DNA of 64,000 nucleotides from JANQNX01 sp040217095. GTDB lineage: Bacteria; Pseudomonadota; Gammaproteobacteria; Eutrophobiales; Eutrophobiaceae. This document shows positions 27,318 through 35,797 of the stretch, in pieces; the first letter of the stretch is position 1; each line of letters begins with the position of its first letter. Where the stretch lies: the NCBI GenBank assembly GCA_965229565.1, contig OZ245888.1:186001-250000 (forward strand). Reading direction: 5' to 3'. Under the pieces are notes generated by a model. It was given only the letters and a program-made list of their open reading frames with translations. It had not been told where the DNA came from and ran no database searches. The position numbers and the translations under genes are program-made.

Positions 27318-27809
27318 TTTCGCCTTTGAACGGCGAGTGTCTTATTCGCATTTTACTAAATCTTAAAGATTACTTTCGCCTTTATGGCGAGGTACTTCTT
27401 TTCATAAAGAAGTACCCAAGAAAACTTTTGCCTGCTGCCCAGGCCTGCAGCTTCCCTCGTCAACCTCTAACGCTGACGCGCCGCGCATACATTCGTCCAT
27501 GAATGAATGCGCTAAAAATGACGTCCTGTCATTTTTTCGCTAGCGCTAGTGGTCTCCTCGGCTGGGCCGCACGGCGGATGATGAACCTCTATATCCCCTT
27601 GTGATTTGCCGAGGAACGGCTTTATGCCAAGGCTGAGCAACAGGGATGTTGCGAAAGCATCGTGAGGACAGGAGTCCTCTGGATGCGTGCCTTGGAAAAT
27701 AAAGTTGTGACGAGGATGGAGCGCAGCGAAAAATCACATGGGGTGATCTTTCTTTTGGTACCTTTTCTTTGACCACGCAAAGAAAAGGTACTCGCCGTTA
27801 AAGGCGAAA
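27318..27809. repeat. Interspersed palindromic element with terminal inverted repeats (MITE/REP-like)
   Basis: The 634-bp gap 27276-27909 has no credible gene but is dense in palindromes. Its ends are inverted copies of a motif: TTTCGCCTTTATGGCGAG at 27374 and the inverse of TTTCGCCTTTAACGGCGAG ending at 27809. A third copy, TTTCGCCTTTGAACGGCGAG, is at 27318. Just inside are perfect hairpins of 11 bp (27391-27416) and 14 bp (27758-27791). Inner palindromes are at 27514-27536 (9-bp stem), 27555-27562 with 27608-27615, and 27664-27679. The look is that of non-autonomous repeats found in many copies in gammaproteobacterial genomes. The copy number here cannot be seen from one window. Confidence 0.65.
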
Positions 27810-27877
27810 TCCATGCTGAAAGAAACGGGCTGCTTAAGTCTAAACCAATGCATAAAGCTAATCTAAGCAGTAGAATT

Positions 27878-27906
27878 AAAAAATGCCCGCAGAAGCGGGC
27901 ATTTAT
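27878..27906 (-). terminator. Intrinsic terminator of the fae-like gene (possibly bidirectional)
   Basis: An 8-bp GC-rich stem (ATGCCCGC/GCGGGCAT, loop of four) extends through flanking A/T pairs and is followed on the minus strand by six T. It begins four bases past the stop of the fae-like gene. On the plus strand the T tract is interrupted, so it favours the minus direction. Confidence 0.85.
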
Positions 27907-27909
27907 TTA

Positions 27910-28461
27910 CTACCAGATCGATTCCCCGGTCTCCGGGTTATACATCTCATGATGAATCTTGTTTCGATTCTCGATTAATTGATCGATCGTCGGCTCATCA
28001 TTCATCGCACGTTTGACTGCCAGTTTCATGGCCTCGTAGTTACAACGATAAAGATCCTTACGATCCAGGTTCTTGTCGGTCACGCATTCCGGTGCAATCC
28101 AGACCATCGCGATACAGCACAGGTTATTGGCCTGGTCCTTTGGTATCACACCATCAATAACGGAGTCCAGCATGGCATCGGCTATGGCTGACTGTACCGG
28201 GCCGCCCAGTAAATTGACGTAAGCGGTCGACTTTATCGTGACCTTGGGGACAATAAGGGTAGCGGGTTTAACCTGCTGGTTGCAGGCACGGATAGCAAAC
28301 ATGCGGGTATGTCCCTCGGTCTGCCCCATCAGGTTGGCGAAGGCATTACCCACGGGGCCATTAATGTCGCCAATCACAATTTCCGGCATCGCATCGGTAA
28401 ACTGGCCTTCTGCGGCGAACACCGTGGCTTCACCGGTTTTCATAATAATTTTATCTGACAT
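27910..28461 (-). CDS. Formaldehyde-activating-enzyme (Fae) family protein lacking the catalytic histidine
   Basis: The 183-residue product aligns by eye with Fae: EIVIGDINGPVGNAFANLM, FAIRACNQQVKPATLIVPKVTI, GGPVQSAIADAMLDSVIDGVIP and YNYE-like CNYEAMKLAVKRAMNDEP. Fae joins formaldehyde to tetrahydromethanopterin. The histidine proposed as catalytic in Methylobacterium Fae, just before the IIG motif, is Met25 here (DAMPEIVIG). There is also a C-terminal extension (ENRNKIHHEMYNPETGE). It stands alone, with GAGGAA seven bases before the ATG and a strong terminator. No tetrahydromethanopterin pathway gene is in the window. It may be a Fae2/Fae3-type paralog with another aldehyde or pterin ligand. 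Confidence 0.85.
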   Translation of the reverse strand: MSDKIIMKTGEATVFAAEGQFTDAMPEIVIGDINGPVGNAFANLMGQTEGHTRMFAIRACNQQVKPATLIVPKVTIKSTAYVNLLGGPVQSAIADAMLDSVIDGVIPKDQANNLCCIAMVWIAPECVTDKNLDRKDLYRCNYEAMKLAVKRAMNDEPTIDQLIENRNKIHHEMYNPETGESIW

Positions 28462-28703
28462 GCATGGTTCCTCATTGCAGGATTAGTGAAAAATTTTGAG
28501 GCCGAAATGTAATATGAAAAGCCAGGTAAACCCAGCACTTTTTGCTGTCAAAGTGATTCCGCAAAAGGGAGATTAAAAAGAGTGATTTTGGCGTGGCTAT
28601 GAGAAGTTCGCGCGCGGACAACCGGAATGTATAGAAAATACATGAGGATTGGAGCACGCGCACGACGAAATAGGCGCGTCAAAAGTGCCTTTTGAATCCC
28701 CTT

Positions 28704-30362
28704 TTACTTGTTTTGCCAGGAAAGGTAGAGCAGTAACATCCCGGAAAACCCGAGTAGCCAGGACACAATGGGGACCGACAGGAATTCACCGTGCTTGGTA
28801 TTATCAAGCGCGTAAATAATGGCTGAACTCAACAGGAAACCTGAGCCTACTACGGCCAGTACCGTGCGCCGGTTATAGGTGGCCATCTCCTGGCGCAATT
28901 CATGGATTTCCTGTGATTTATTTTCCATCTCTATCTTGCCTTCATAGAGACGGTCCAGCACATCAATAGCCCGGTTTGGCAAATCTGGCAGGCGATCAAT
29001 CAACTTGGGAATATTAAGTTTTGCGCCCTTGATGACACCACGTAAGCCAATACGCTGTTCCATCCAGCGTTCTAGCTCCGGTCGCGCAGTCTTCCAGAGA
29101 TCCAGCTCGGGATAGAGTTGGCGGCCAATGCCCTCGATATTGATAATCGTCTTTTGCAACATGACCAGCTGCGGCATGATCTCAACATTGAAACTGCGCG
29201 CTATCTGTAACAGTCGCTGCAGTAATTCACCAAAAGAGATTTCATTCATGGGCCTGTCAAGCAGCGGTTCGCAAACAGACCGTATGGAAGACTCCAGTTC
29301 ATCCAGCCGTGTCCCCCTTGGTACCCAGCCAGACTCGATATGCAACGCAGCCACGCGATGATAATCCCGGTTCAGGAAGGCCAGGAAATTATCGGCGAGA
29401 TAACGCTGATCGAACTCGGTTAATGAACAAACGATACCAAAGTCGATGACGTTGACTCGCGTTGGTTCACCGTCTTTAGCGGGCATCACGAATATATTCC
29501 CGGGATGCATGTCTGCATGGAAAAAATTGTCCCGAAACACCTGGGTAAAAAATACCTTCACACCGAACTCGGCCAGCCATTTCATATCGACACCGGCCTG
29601 CTTCAAGGCATCTATGTTATTAACATTGAGGCCTGACACACGTTCAATCGCCAGTACGTTTCTTTTCGTCAGTTCCCAGCTAACTTCCGGGACATAGTAA
29701 AGCGGTTCATCGATAAAGTTGCGTCGTAACTGCGAGGCGTTTGCGGCTTCCCTTTGCAGGTCGAGTTCATTTAGCAAGGTGGTCTCAAACTCTTTAACTA
29801 CCCCGGTAAAGCGTAATGCACGTCCCTTGTGATAGTATTTTTCGCCCTTCTCGGCCAGCATTTTCAACAAAGACAGGTCACGGCGAATGACGCGCTCAAT
29901 ATCCGGTCGTATTACCTTGATAATAAATTCGCGTCCGTCCTTGAGTACGGCACGATGTACCTGCGCGACCGATGCCGATGCCAATGGTTTTTCATCAAAT
30001 TCGATAAAGACATCTTCGATTTTCTTGTTGTAGGCCTTTTCAATGATTGTCTTCGCAACAGTCCCCGGGAAGGGCGCCACGTTATCTTGCAGCTTGGCGA
30101 ATTCATTAGCGATATCGGCCGGCAATAAATCGCGTCGCGTCGATAAAATCTGGCCAAGCTTGACATAAATCGGACCCAGTTCTTCCAGCATTTTGCGCAT
30201 ACGTTCGGCGCGCGGCCCACGTTTCCTGCCAAACCAGTTCCAGGGAAAAATAAAATAAACAAAGCGGATAGGTCGAAACAGGTGGGTAGCAAAGATAAAT
30301 TCATCCAGCCCGTACTTGATTAGTACGCGCTGGATGCTGAGTATGCGCAGAAACTGGTCCAT
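28704..30362 (-). CDS. ubiB: Ubiquinone biosynthesis regulatory kinase-like protein UbiB
   Basis: This 552-residue ABC1/ADCK-family protein is needed for ubiquinone hydroxylation steps. It has the KxGQ-type motif GPIYVKLGQILSTRRDLLP, an Ala-rich nucleotide loop PLASASVAQVHRA, the invariant Lys in FIIKVIRPD, and HADMHPGNIFV with a DFG-like IDFGIV. Two hydrophobic helices end the protein (about 500-545). It follows ubiJ by two bases in the ubiE-ubiJ-ubiB order known from Escherichia coli. Confidence 0.95.
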   Translation of the reverse strand: MDQFLRILSIQRVLIKYGLDEFIFATHLFRPIRFVYFIFPWNWFGRKRGPRAERMRKMLEELGPIYVKLGQILSTRRDLLPADIANEFAKLQDNVAPFPGTVAKTIIEKAYNKKIEDVFIEFDEKPLASASVAQVHRAVLKDGREFIIKVIRPDIERVIRRDLSLLKMLAEKGEKYYHKGRALRFTGVVKEFETTLLNELDLQREAANASQLRRNFIDEPLYYVPEVSWELTKRNVLAIERVSGLNVNNIDALKQAGVDMKWLAEFGVKVFFTQVFRDNFFHADMHPGNIFVMPAKDGEPTRVNVIDFGIVCSLTEFDQRYLADNFLAFLNRDYHRVAALHIESGWVPRGTRLDELESSIRSVCEPLLDRPMNEISFGELLQRLLQIARSFNVEIMPQLVMLQKTIINIEGIGRQLYPELDLWKTARPELERWMEQRIGLRGVIKGAKLNIPKLIDRLPDLPNRAIDVLDRLYEGKIEMENKSQEIHELRQEMATYNRRTVLAVVGSGFLLSSAIIYALDNTKHGEFLSVPIVSWLLGFSGMLLLYLSWQNK

Positions 30363-30364
30363 GG

Positions 30365-31009
30365 CTAATCGGATTGCCTGTTACTGTTAAGCCTTGATGC
30401 AAGTTTTTGCAGCCTGTTGGCCAACCGGTCGGTATCCTCGCGCAAGGTCGCTACATCCTGGCAAAACTCTTTCACCATCAAGTCGTCCGGTAATACGTCG
30501 CTCTCAAAGCGAAGGTATTCACTGGCATCCAGTGCCAGTGTCTTGCCTGTGTTCAGGGCGAATTGTCGTGTATTTCGCATGAATTTACCGATCTGAAACG
30601 CGGCCGTGTCACCTACCCACCTGGATAAAGGTTCTTCCAGGTCCAGCTCCATGTTCTGCATGATCTGCTGGAAACGCTGGGCTAGACCAATATCTCCAAT
30701 GAGTTCCATATTCGCCGGCAGCACACCGCTCCTGTCTTTACCCGAGGCCATCATGGTCATGAAATTAAGCGGCGTACCCTTAATCATGACGTGTGGTTTT
30801 GTGTCCAGTTCTCGCTGTATGGTCAGTCCCTGTGCAGTGGGTATGAGATACAACGTCAGTGAGGTGTTAATAAAATGGAAACCGATGACCTTGCCAGCAA
30901 GCCCTGTCAGTGCCTCTTGTGTTTCCTCGTCAAGCGCCAGGGCATGATTCACTATTCTTTCAAGGTGCGGTACCCAGTTGAATTCATTTTTTTCCGAGGG
31001 ATTATTCAT
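30365..31009 (-). CDS. ubiJ: Ubiquinone biosynthesis accessory factor UbiJ (SCP2 domain)
   Basis: The 214-residue product has an N-terminal SCP2 lipid-binding domain (about 20-120: GLAGKVIGFHFINTSLTLYLIPT) and a C-terminal helical/coiled-coil region (DVATLREDTDRLANRLQKLASRL). UbiJ binds ubiquinone intermediates and organises the soluble Ubi complex with UbiK. The gene overlaps the ubiE stop by four bases (ATGA) and precedes ubiB, which makes the assignment firm. Confidence 0.9.
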   Translation of the reverse strand: MNNPSEKNEFNWVPHLERIVNHALALDEETQEALTGLAGKVIGFHFINTSLTLYLIPTAQGLTIQRELDTKPHVMIKGTPLNFMTMMASGKDRSGVLPANMELIGDIGLAQRFQQIMQNMELDLEEPLSRWVGDTAAFQIGKFMRNTRQFALNTGKTLALDASEYLRFESDVLPDDLMVKEFCQDVATLREDTDRLANRLQKLASRLNSNRQSD

Positions 31010-31767
31010 AGCTTGTATCCACGATGAATCGCCACGATACCGCCGGACAGGTTCAGATACGAGACCTTTTCAAACCCGGCCGCTTCCATCATCGTCTTCA
31101 GACTGTCCTGGTCCGGGTGCATACGAATGGACTCAACCAGGTACTGGTAGCTTTCCTCGTCGTTGGCGACAAGTTTACCGATACGTGGAATCAGCTTGAA
31201 AGAATATTGATCATATAGCTTTGCAAGTACGGGTATGGCTATCCTGGAGAATTCCAGCACCATGATACGAGAACCATATTTAAGCTTGCTGTACATGGAG
31301 CGCAATGCCTTGCCCTTGTCTGTTACATTTCTCAGGCCAAAGGCAATCGTGATGCAGTCAAAATTGTTATCTGCAAATGGCAGGCATTCCGCATTGGCCT
31401 GAACGTAGTTGATGCCATCGGTCATACCCGTATTGATGAAACGGTCGCGACCGTGTTGCAGCATATCGGCATTGATATCACAAATAGTCAGGCTACCATC
31501 CTGGCCCAGTCGAGGTTTAACCAGGGCAGCGACATCACCCGTACCGCCTGCCAGATCCAGTACCTGGTCATTTTTTTTAATCGAGCAGAGGTGCACGGCA
31601 TGGCGTTTCCATAAGCGGTGCACACCCAGTGACATCAGGTCATTCATCAAGTCATACTCAGCGGCCACGGAGGTAAACACCTGTCGTACCCGGCGTGTCT
31701 TTTCATCGCTGCTGACTTTTTGAAAACCAAAATCGGTTGTTTGCTGATCAGTCATGCTTGCGCTCAT
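31006..31767 (-). CDS. ubiE: Ubiquinone/menaquinone biosynthesis C-methyltransferase UbiE
   Basis: This 253-residue SAM-dependent methyltransferase acts on the quinone ring. Motifs are FGFQKVSSDEKTRRVRQVF, YDLMNDLMSLGVHRLWKR, the SAM loop VLDLAGGTGDVAAL and the post-I region TICDINADML, then FGLRNVTDKGKALR. Either the ATG at 31767 or the one at 31755 (closer to the Escherichia coli N terminus) may be used; both overlap the end of the DUF971 gene. The chain has standard length. Confidence 0.95.
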   Translation of the reverse strand: MSASMTDQQTTDFGFQKVSSDEKTRRVRQVFTSVAAEYDLMNDLMSLGVHRLWKRHAVHLCSIKKNDQVLDLAGGTGDVAALVKPRLGQDGSLTICDINADMLQHGRDRFINTGMTDGINYVQANAECLPFADNNFDCITIAFGLRNVTDKGKALRSMYSKLKYGSRIMVLEFSRIAIPVLAKLYDQYSFKLIPRIGKLVANDEESYQYLVESIRMHPDQDSLKTMMEAAGFEKVSYLNLSGGIVAIHRGYKL

Positions 31768-32116
31768 GTCCTGCCTGTTTTAACCGCTCCAGGTACGCTG
31801 CCCAGTTCTCCGCCTGGTCTGCACCAAGTTCATACAGATAGGACCAGGTATAAAGCCCGGTGTTATGTCCATCATCGAAGACCAGTTTAATGGCATAGTT
31901 ACCAACTGGCTCAATGTTTTCAATGTTGACCTGCTCTTTGCCCAGTTGCAGCACTTCCTGTCCTGGTCCATGCCCTTTCACATCCGCAGATGGTGAAAAA
32001 ACACGCAGGTACTCACATGGCAACTCAAAGTGACTGCCATCATCGTAGTCGAGCTCAAGCAGCCTGGATTGCGTATGCAGTTTAATAGAAACGGGTTGTG
32101 GTGCGTCGCCAGTCAT
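31748..32116 (-). CDS. DUF971 (gamma-butyrobetaine hydroxylase N-terminal-like) protein
   Basis: The 122-residue product is a single DUF971 domain: SIKLHTQSRLLELDYDDGSHFELPCEYLRVFSPSA and VGNYAIKLVFDDGHNTGLYTWSYLYELG. In larger proteins this small fold binds iron-sulfur clusters or zinc and precedes the hydroxylase domain; as a single domain it is linked to Fe-S cluster assembly proteins of the ApbC/Mrp type in several bacteria. Its place between hslU and ubiE is common in gammaproteobacteria. The function is not established. Confidence 0.88.
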   Translation of the reverse strand: MTGDAPQPVSIKLHTQSRLLELDYDDGSHFELPCEYLRVFSPSADVKGHGPGQEVLQLGKEQVNIENIEPVGNYAIKLVFDDGHNTGLYTWSYLYELGADQAENWAAYLERLKQAGHERKHD

Positions 32117-32138
32117 TGTTCTTATTGATTATATCTGT

Positions 32139-33467
32139 TTACAGTATATAGCGACTCAGGTCTTCGTCCTCGACCAGTTCATTCAGGTGATCATTTACGT
32201 AGTCGGCATCTATAGCCACGGTGTCTCCCTGGCGCTCGGTCGCATCGTAAGACAGGGTCTCCAGCAAACGCTCCATTACCGTATGTAATCGACGTGCACC
32301 GATGTTCTCAGTCGACTCGTTGACCTGCCAGGCAATCTCGGCGATCCGGCGAATACCATCATCAGTAAATTCGAGTTTCACACCCTCGGTCGCCAGCAAC
32401 AGCGTGTACTGTTCGGTTAGCGATGCATCGGGCTCGGTGAGAATACGTATAAAATCGTCCGTGCCCAACGCGCTTAATTCGACCCGAATGGGCAAGCGTC
32501 CCTGTAGTTCCGGTATCAGGTCGGATGGCTTGGCCAGGTGGAAAGCACCGGAAGCAATAAAAAGGATATGATCCGTTTTGATCATGCCGTGCTTGGTCGA
32601 TACCGTGCAGCCTTCAACCAGCGGTAACAGGTCGCGCTGCACACCCTCACGTGAAACATCCGGCCCGCTGGTTTCTGACCGCCGCGTCACCTTGTCGAGC
32701 TCGTCGAGAAAGACTATCCCGTTTTGCTCGACGTTTTCGATAGCCAGTGCCTTGATATCGTCTTCATTAATCAACTTCGCCGCTTCCTCATCGGCAAGCA
32801 GTTTCAGTGCGTCTTTCACCTTTAGTTTACGGCTTTGTTTCTTGCCATTGCCCATGTTCTGGAACATGCCCTGCAACTGGTTTGTCATTTCTTCCATACC
32901 CGGCGGCGCCATGATTTCAACGCCGATATTCGGAGCCTTTAATTCGACCTCCACTTCCTTATCATCGAATTTCCCCTCCAGTATCATTTGCCTGAACTTG
33001 GTTCTTGTAGAATTAACCGATGAATGATCGGTCTCTTCGCCAGCCATCCTGGCCGGTGGCAACAGGATATCCAGCACGCGCTCGAGGGCGGCATCATGGG
33101 CCTTGTCACGTACTTTCTCCAGTTCCATTTCCCTGGTTTGTTTAATAGCCACATCGGCCAGGTCGCGAACAATGGATTCCACATCCCTGCCCACGTAACC
33201 AACCTCGGTAAACTTGGTTGCCTCTATTTTGATAAACGGCGCCTGCGCCAGCTTGGCCAGGCGTCGCGCTATCTCGGTTTTACCAACACCGGTAGGCCCA
33301 ATCATTAAAATATTCTTGGGTGTAATCTCGTTGCGGACTGATTCATCCACCTGTGCACGGCGCCAGCGATTTCTCAACGCGATCGCGACGGCGCGCTTGG
33401 CATCTTCCTGGCCGATGATATGTTTATTCAACTCGGTCACGATTGATTGCGGGGTTAACGTAGTCAT
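32139..33467 (-). CDS. hslU: HslUV protease ATPase subunit HslU
   Basis: This 442-residue AAA+ unfoldase feeds substrates to HslV. It has IVTELNKHIIGQEDAKRAVAIALRNRWRR at the start, Walker A GPTGVGKT at 57-64, the pore motif GYVGRD near 90, the variable I-domain with low-complexity Met/Gly/Gln (GMFQNMGNGKKQSRK), Walker B ENVEQNGIVFLDELDK and the C-terminal tail LSRYIL, which docks into HslV. It follows hslV by 58 bases. Heat-shock control is usual for the family; no sigma-32 site was assigned here. Confidence 0.96.
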   Translation of the reverse strand: MTTLTPQSIVTELNKHIIGQEDAKRAVAIALRNRWRRAQVDESVRNEITPKNILMIGPTGVGKTEIARRLAKLAQAPFIKIEATKFTEVGYVGRDVESIVRDLADVAIKQTREMELEKVRDKAHDAALERVLDILLPPARMAGEETDHSSVNSTRTKFRQMILEGKFDDKEVEVELKAPNIGVEIMAPPGMEEMTNQLQGMFQNMGNGKKQSRKLKVKDALKLLADEEAAKLINEDDIKALAIENVEQNGIVFLDELDKVTRRSETSGPDVSREGVQRDLLPLVEGCTVSTKHGMIKTDHILFIASGAFHLAKPSDLIPELQGRLPIRVELSALGTDDFIRILTEPDASLTEQYTLLLATEGVKLEFTDDGIRRIAEIAWQVNESTENIGARRLHTVMERLLETLSYDATERQGDTVAIDADYVNDHLNELVEDEDLSRYIL

Positions 33468-33525
33468 AAAGCTATTGATAAGGGTTAGGTAATTAATACA
33501 AACGGCAGCATGAAATTCAGCCGCG

Positions 33526-34062
33526 TTATTTGAGTTCTTCGATTGTTAGATTTGAGTTGGTATAGATACAAATATTCGCAGCAATGTTGAGTCCCTTTTC
33601 CACGATCTGACGCGCATCAAGATCCGTATTCTCCAGCAGGGCCAGCGCGGCTGACTTGGCATAGTGGCCACCGGAACCAATCGCCATGATGTTATCCTCT
33701 GGCTCGATCACATCACCGTTACCGGAAATAATTAACGAAGTTGTCTTATCTGCCACGCACAGCATGGCTTCCAGTCTTCTTAACATACGATCAGTACGCC
33801 AGTCCTTGGCCAGCTCGACAGCAGAACGCATGAGGTTGCCCTGGTGTTTCTGCAACTTTGCTTCAAAACGCTCGAATAACGTAAAGGCATCGGCGGTGCC
33901 ACCGGCAAAGCCAGCCAGTATTTGTTCATTATAAAGGCGCCTAACCTTGCGGGCGTTGCCCTTCATCACGGTATCGCCCAGTGACACCTGGCCATCACCA
34001 CCAATGACGACATTTTCATCCCTGCGTACCGATAAGATGGTTGTACCGCGGTATTGTTCCAA
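33526..34062 (-). CDS. hslV: HslUV protease peptidase subunit HslV
   Basis: This 178-residue proteasome-like peptidase starts MEQYRGTTILSVRR. Removal of the six-residue prosegment would expose the catalytic Thr, followed by the conserved TILSVRRD. The motifs GNARKVRRLY, AGFAGGTADAFTLFERFE and LAKDWRTDRMLRRLEA and the Gly-rich IGSGGHYA are all present. It is encoded directly upstream of its ATPase hslU and downstream of xerC, an order shared with many Proteobacteria. Confidence 0.96.
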   Translation of the reverse strand: MEQYRGTTILSVRRDENVVIGGDGQVSLGDTVMKGNARKVRRLYNEQILAGFAGGTADAFTLFERFEAKLQKHQGNLMRSAVELAKDWRTDRMLRRLEAMLCVADKTTSLIISGNGDVIEPEDNIMAIGSGGHYAKSAALALLENTDLDARQIVEKGLNIAANICIYTNSNLTIEELK

Positions 34063-34161
34063 GGTTTTCTCCAGTGCTGCTATTGATTTGGGGGAAGCGA
34101 ATTGTACCTGAGCCTTGCCAGATACTTAAATACATGGGGCCAAAATGACCCGGGACAAGGG

Positions 34162-35070
34162 CTAGTCAGACTTATCCGTGGTCTTTTTCTGTGCCCGGGG
34201 GTGAGTTTTATCGTATACCTGCGCCAGGTGCTGAAAATCAAGGTGTGTATAGACCTGGGTTGTACTGATATCGGCGTGACCGAGCAATTCCTGTACCGCA
34301 CGCAAGTCACCACTGGATTCCAGCAAGTGGCTGGCAAAGGAATGTCGCAGCATGTGGGGGTGAACGTGATTAGGTAATCCCTGCTTGATTGCCCATTGTT
34401 TCAAGCGCAATTGTACGGCGCGACTGCTGATACGTTTGCCCCGCTGGCTGACAAACAGGGCGGTTTCATCGTCGGCCACAAGCGCTTTCCTCGCCTGTAA
34501 CCACGCCTTGATGGCAGTCAGGGCATGTTGTCCAATGGGTAAAGTACGGGTCTTGTTGCCCTTACCGGTAACGGTCACCAGTCGATCGCCGATGTCTATA
34601 TGATGGATATCCAGCCCGGTCAATTCTGCCAGGCGCAAGCCTGAAGAATAAATCAGCTCCAGCATGGCCCTGTCGCGTAAGGACAGCGGATCGTCTTCCT
34701 TGATCTCGACCAGTTGCTGGGCCTGGTCTACATCCAGCACCTTGGGTAATTTTTTTTCTGTCCTGGGCGCAGCAATGCCCTCGGCAGGATTGTTTTTTAC
34801 CTTGCCCTGTTTCAATAAATATCGATAGAAGGCACGTATTGCTGACAGGTTCCGTTGCAGTGAACGCCCGCCAATCCCCTGGCGGTGACGCCAGGCCACA
34901 AAGCCGCGCACCATTCGCCCATCAAGTTGTGCCCAGTCATTAATCTGCTGTTGCTCGCAATACTTTTGAAGATGCTTGATATCGCGCTGGTAGGCCTGGC
35001 TGGAATGCCGCGACAGATGATGAAGGTGCTTTAGAAAACTCTCGAACTGTTCCTGTGCTGCCGCGTTCAC
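34162..35070 (-). CDS. xerC: Tyrosine recombinase XerC
   Basis: This 302-residue site-specific recombinase acts with XerD at dif to resolve chromosome dimers. The catalytic set is complete: Arg146 (SSGLRLAEL), Lys170, His239 and Arg242 (HPHMLRHSFASHLL), His265 (LLGHAD) and nucleophile Tyr274 (TQVYTHLD). The N-terminal SAM-like DNA-binding domain is at about 5-95. The DUF484-xerC pairing and the dapF link identify it as the housekeeping XerC rather than a phage integrase. Confidence 0.94.
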   Translation of the reverse strand: MNAAAQEQFESFLKHLHHLSRHSSQAYQRDIKHLQKYCEQQQINDWAQLDGRMVRGFVAWRHRQGIGGRSLQRNLSAIRAFYRYLLKQGKVKNNPAEGIAAPRTEKKLPKVLDVDQAQQLVEIKEDDPLSLRDRAMLELIYSSGLRLAELTGLDIHHIDIGDRLVTVTGKGNKTRTLPIGQHALTAIKAWLQARKALVADDETALFVSQRGKRISSRAVQLRLKQWAIKQGLPNHVHPHMLRHSFASHLLESSGDLRAVQELLGHADISTTQVYTHLDFQHLAQVYDKTHPRAQKKTTDKSD

Positions 35071-35089
35071 GATAGATAACTGGTTGCGT

Positions 35090-35797
35090 TCAGCTTTCCT
35101 TTATCCAGGGTTTGAGGATAAAACTCAGTACCTCGCCGAGGTTGGCCAATAATTCAACACCCATACCCGGTTGAAAACGCTCCGCATCAAAACTGCCTAT
35201 CGCCAGTATGCCGCCCCAACCCTCGCCATGCAGCGGCACCAGTACTGATGAAGCAATCTCATCACCATCATCACCAAACAGGAAAACCTGCTGTTGATGC
35301 TTCATGCGTCCACTCAATGGCATGCGTTTGTCGATGATACCTTTAAACAAGCTACGTTCAGATGCGTCCTTGCCGGTAAACTCGTCGGTAGGGAAACTAT
35401 CAACAAAGGCCGGATCGGCAAACAGTCGCACCACGGCACGGTCGGCATGAAAATTCTTTTTCAGATTATCGTAAATAGTGCTGAAGACTTCTTTCGGATC
35501 GCCGGCATCCATCAATGTCAGCGCCAGTTTGTGCATGCGTCGGGCAAGTTCCTCGTTCTGGCGCGCAATCTCGATCAACTCGTGCAAGCGCTTGCGAGTT
35601 TGCTGATTCTGCTCCCGCAATACAGAAACCTGGCGTTCTACCAGTGAGACCGCGCCACCATGGTCATGGGGGATCTGCAACTCGGCAAGCGCAGACGGAT
35701 GCTTGGTAAAGAAATCGGGATTACGCTGCAGGTACTCGAGCAGCATGTCATCAGTGATACCCGTGTTTTCCTCTTTCTTCTCGTCAGGTGCATTCAT
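35090..35797 (-). CDS. DUF484 family protein (GAF-like)
   Basis: This 235-residue cytoplasmic protein has a helical N terminus (LEYLQRNPDFFTKHP, the DUF484 signature), a coiled coil (about 50-85, VERQVSVLREQNQQTRKRLHELI) and a GAF-like C-terminal domain (SSVLVPLHGEGWGGILAIGSFDAERFQPGMG). Its function is unknown. The family nearly always lies between dapF and xerC, as here. It overlaps the end of dapF by four bases and ends 19 bases before xerC, so the three form one operon. Confidence 0.9.
   Translation of the reverse strand: MNAPDEKKEENTGITDDMLLEYLQRNPDFFTKHPSALAELQIPHDHGGAVSLVERQVSVLREQNQQTRKRLHELIEIARQNEELARRMHKLALTLMDAGDPKEVFSTIYDNLKKNFHADRAVVRLFADPAFVDSFPTDEFTGKDASERSLFKGIIDKRMPLSGRMKHQQQVFLFGDDGDEIASSVLVPLHGEGWGGILAIGSFDAERFQPGMGVELLANLGEVLSFILKPWIKES

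Noticed and set aside
27546..27776. 76-codon open frame in the palindromic element
   Set aside because: It is low-complexity translation of palindromes with no ribosome binding site; this repeat type often gives false genes.
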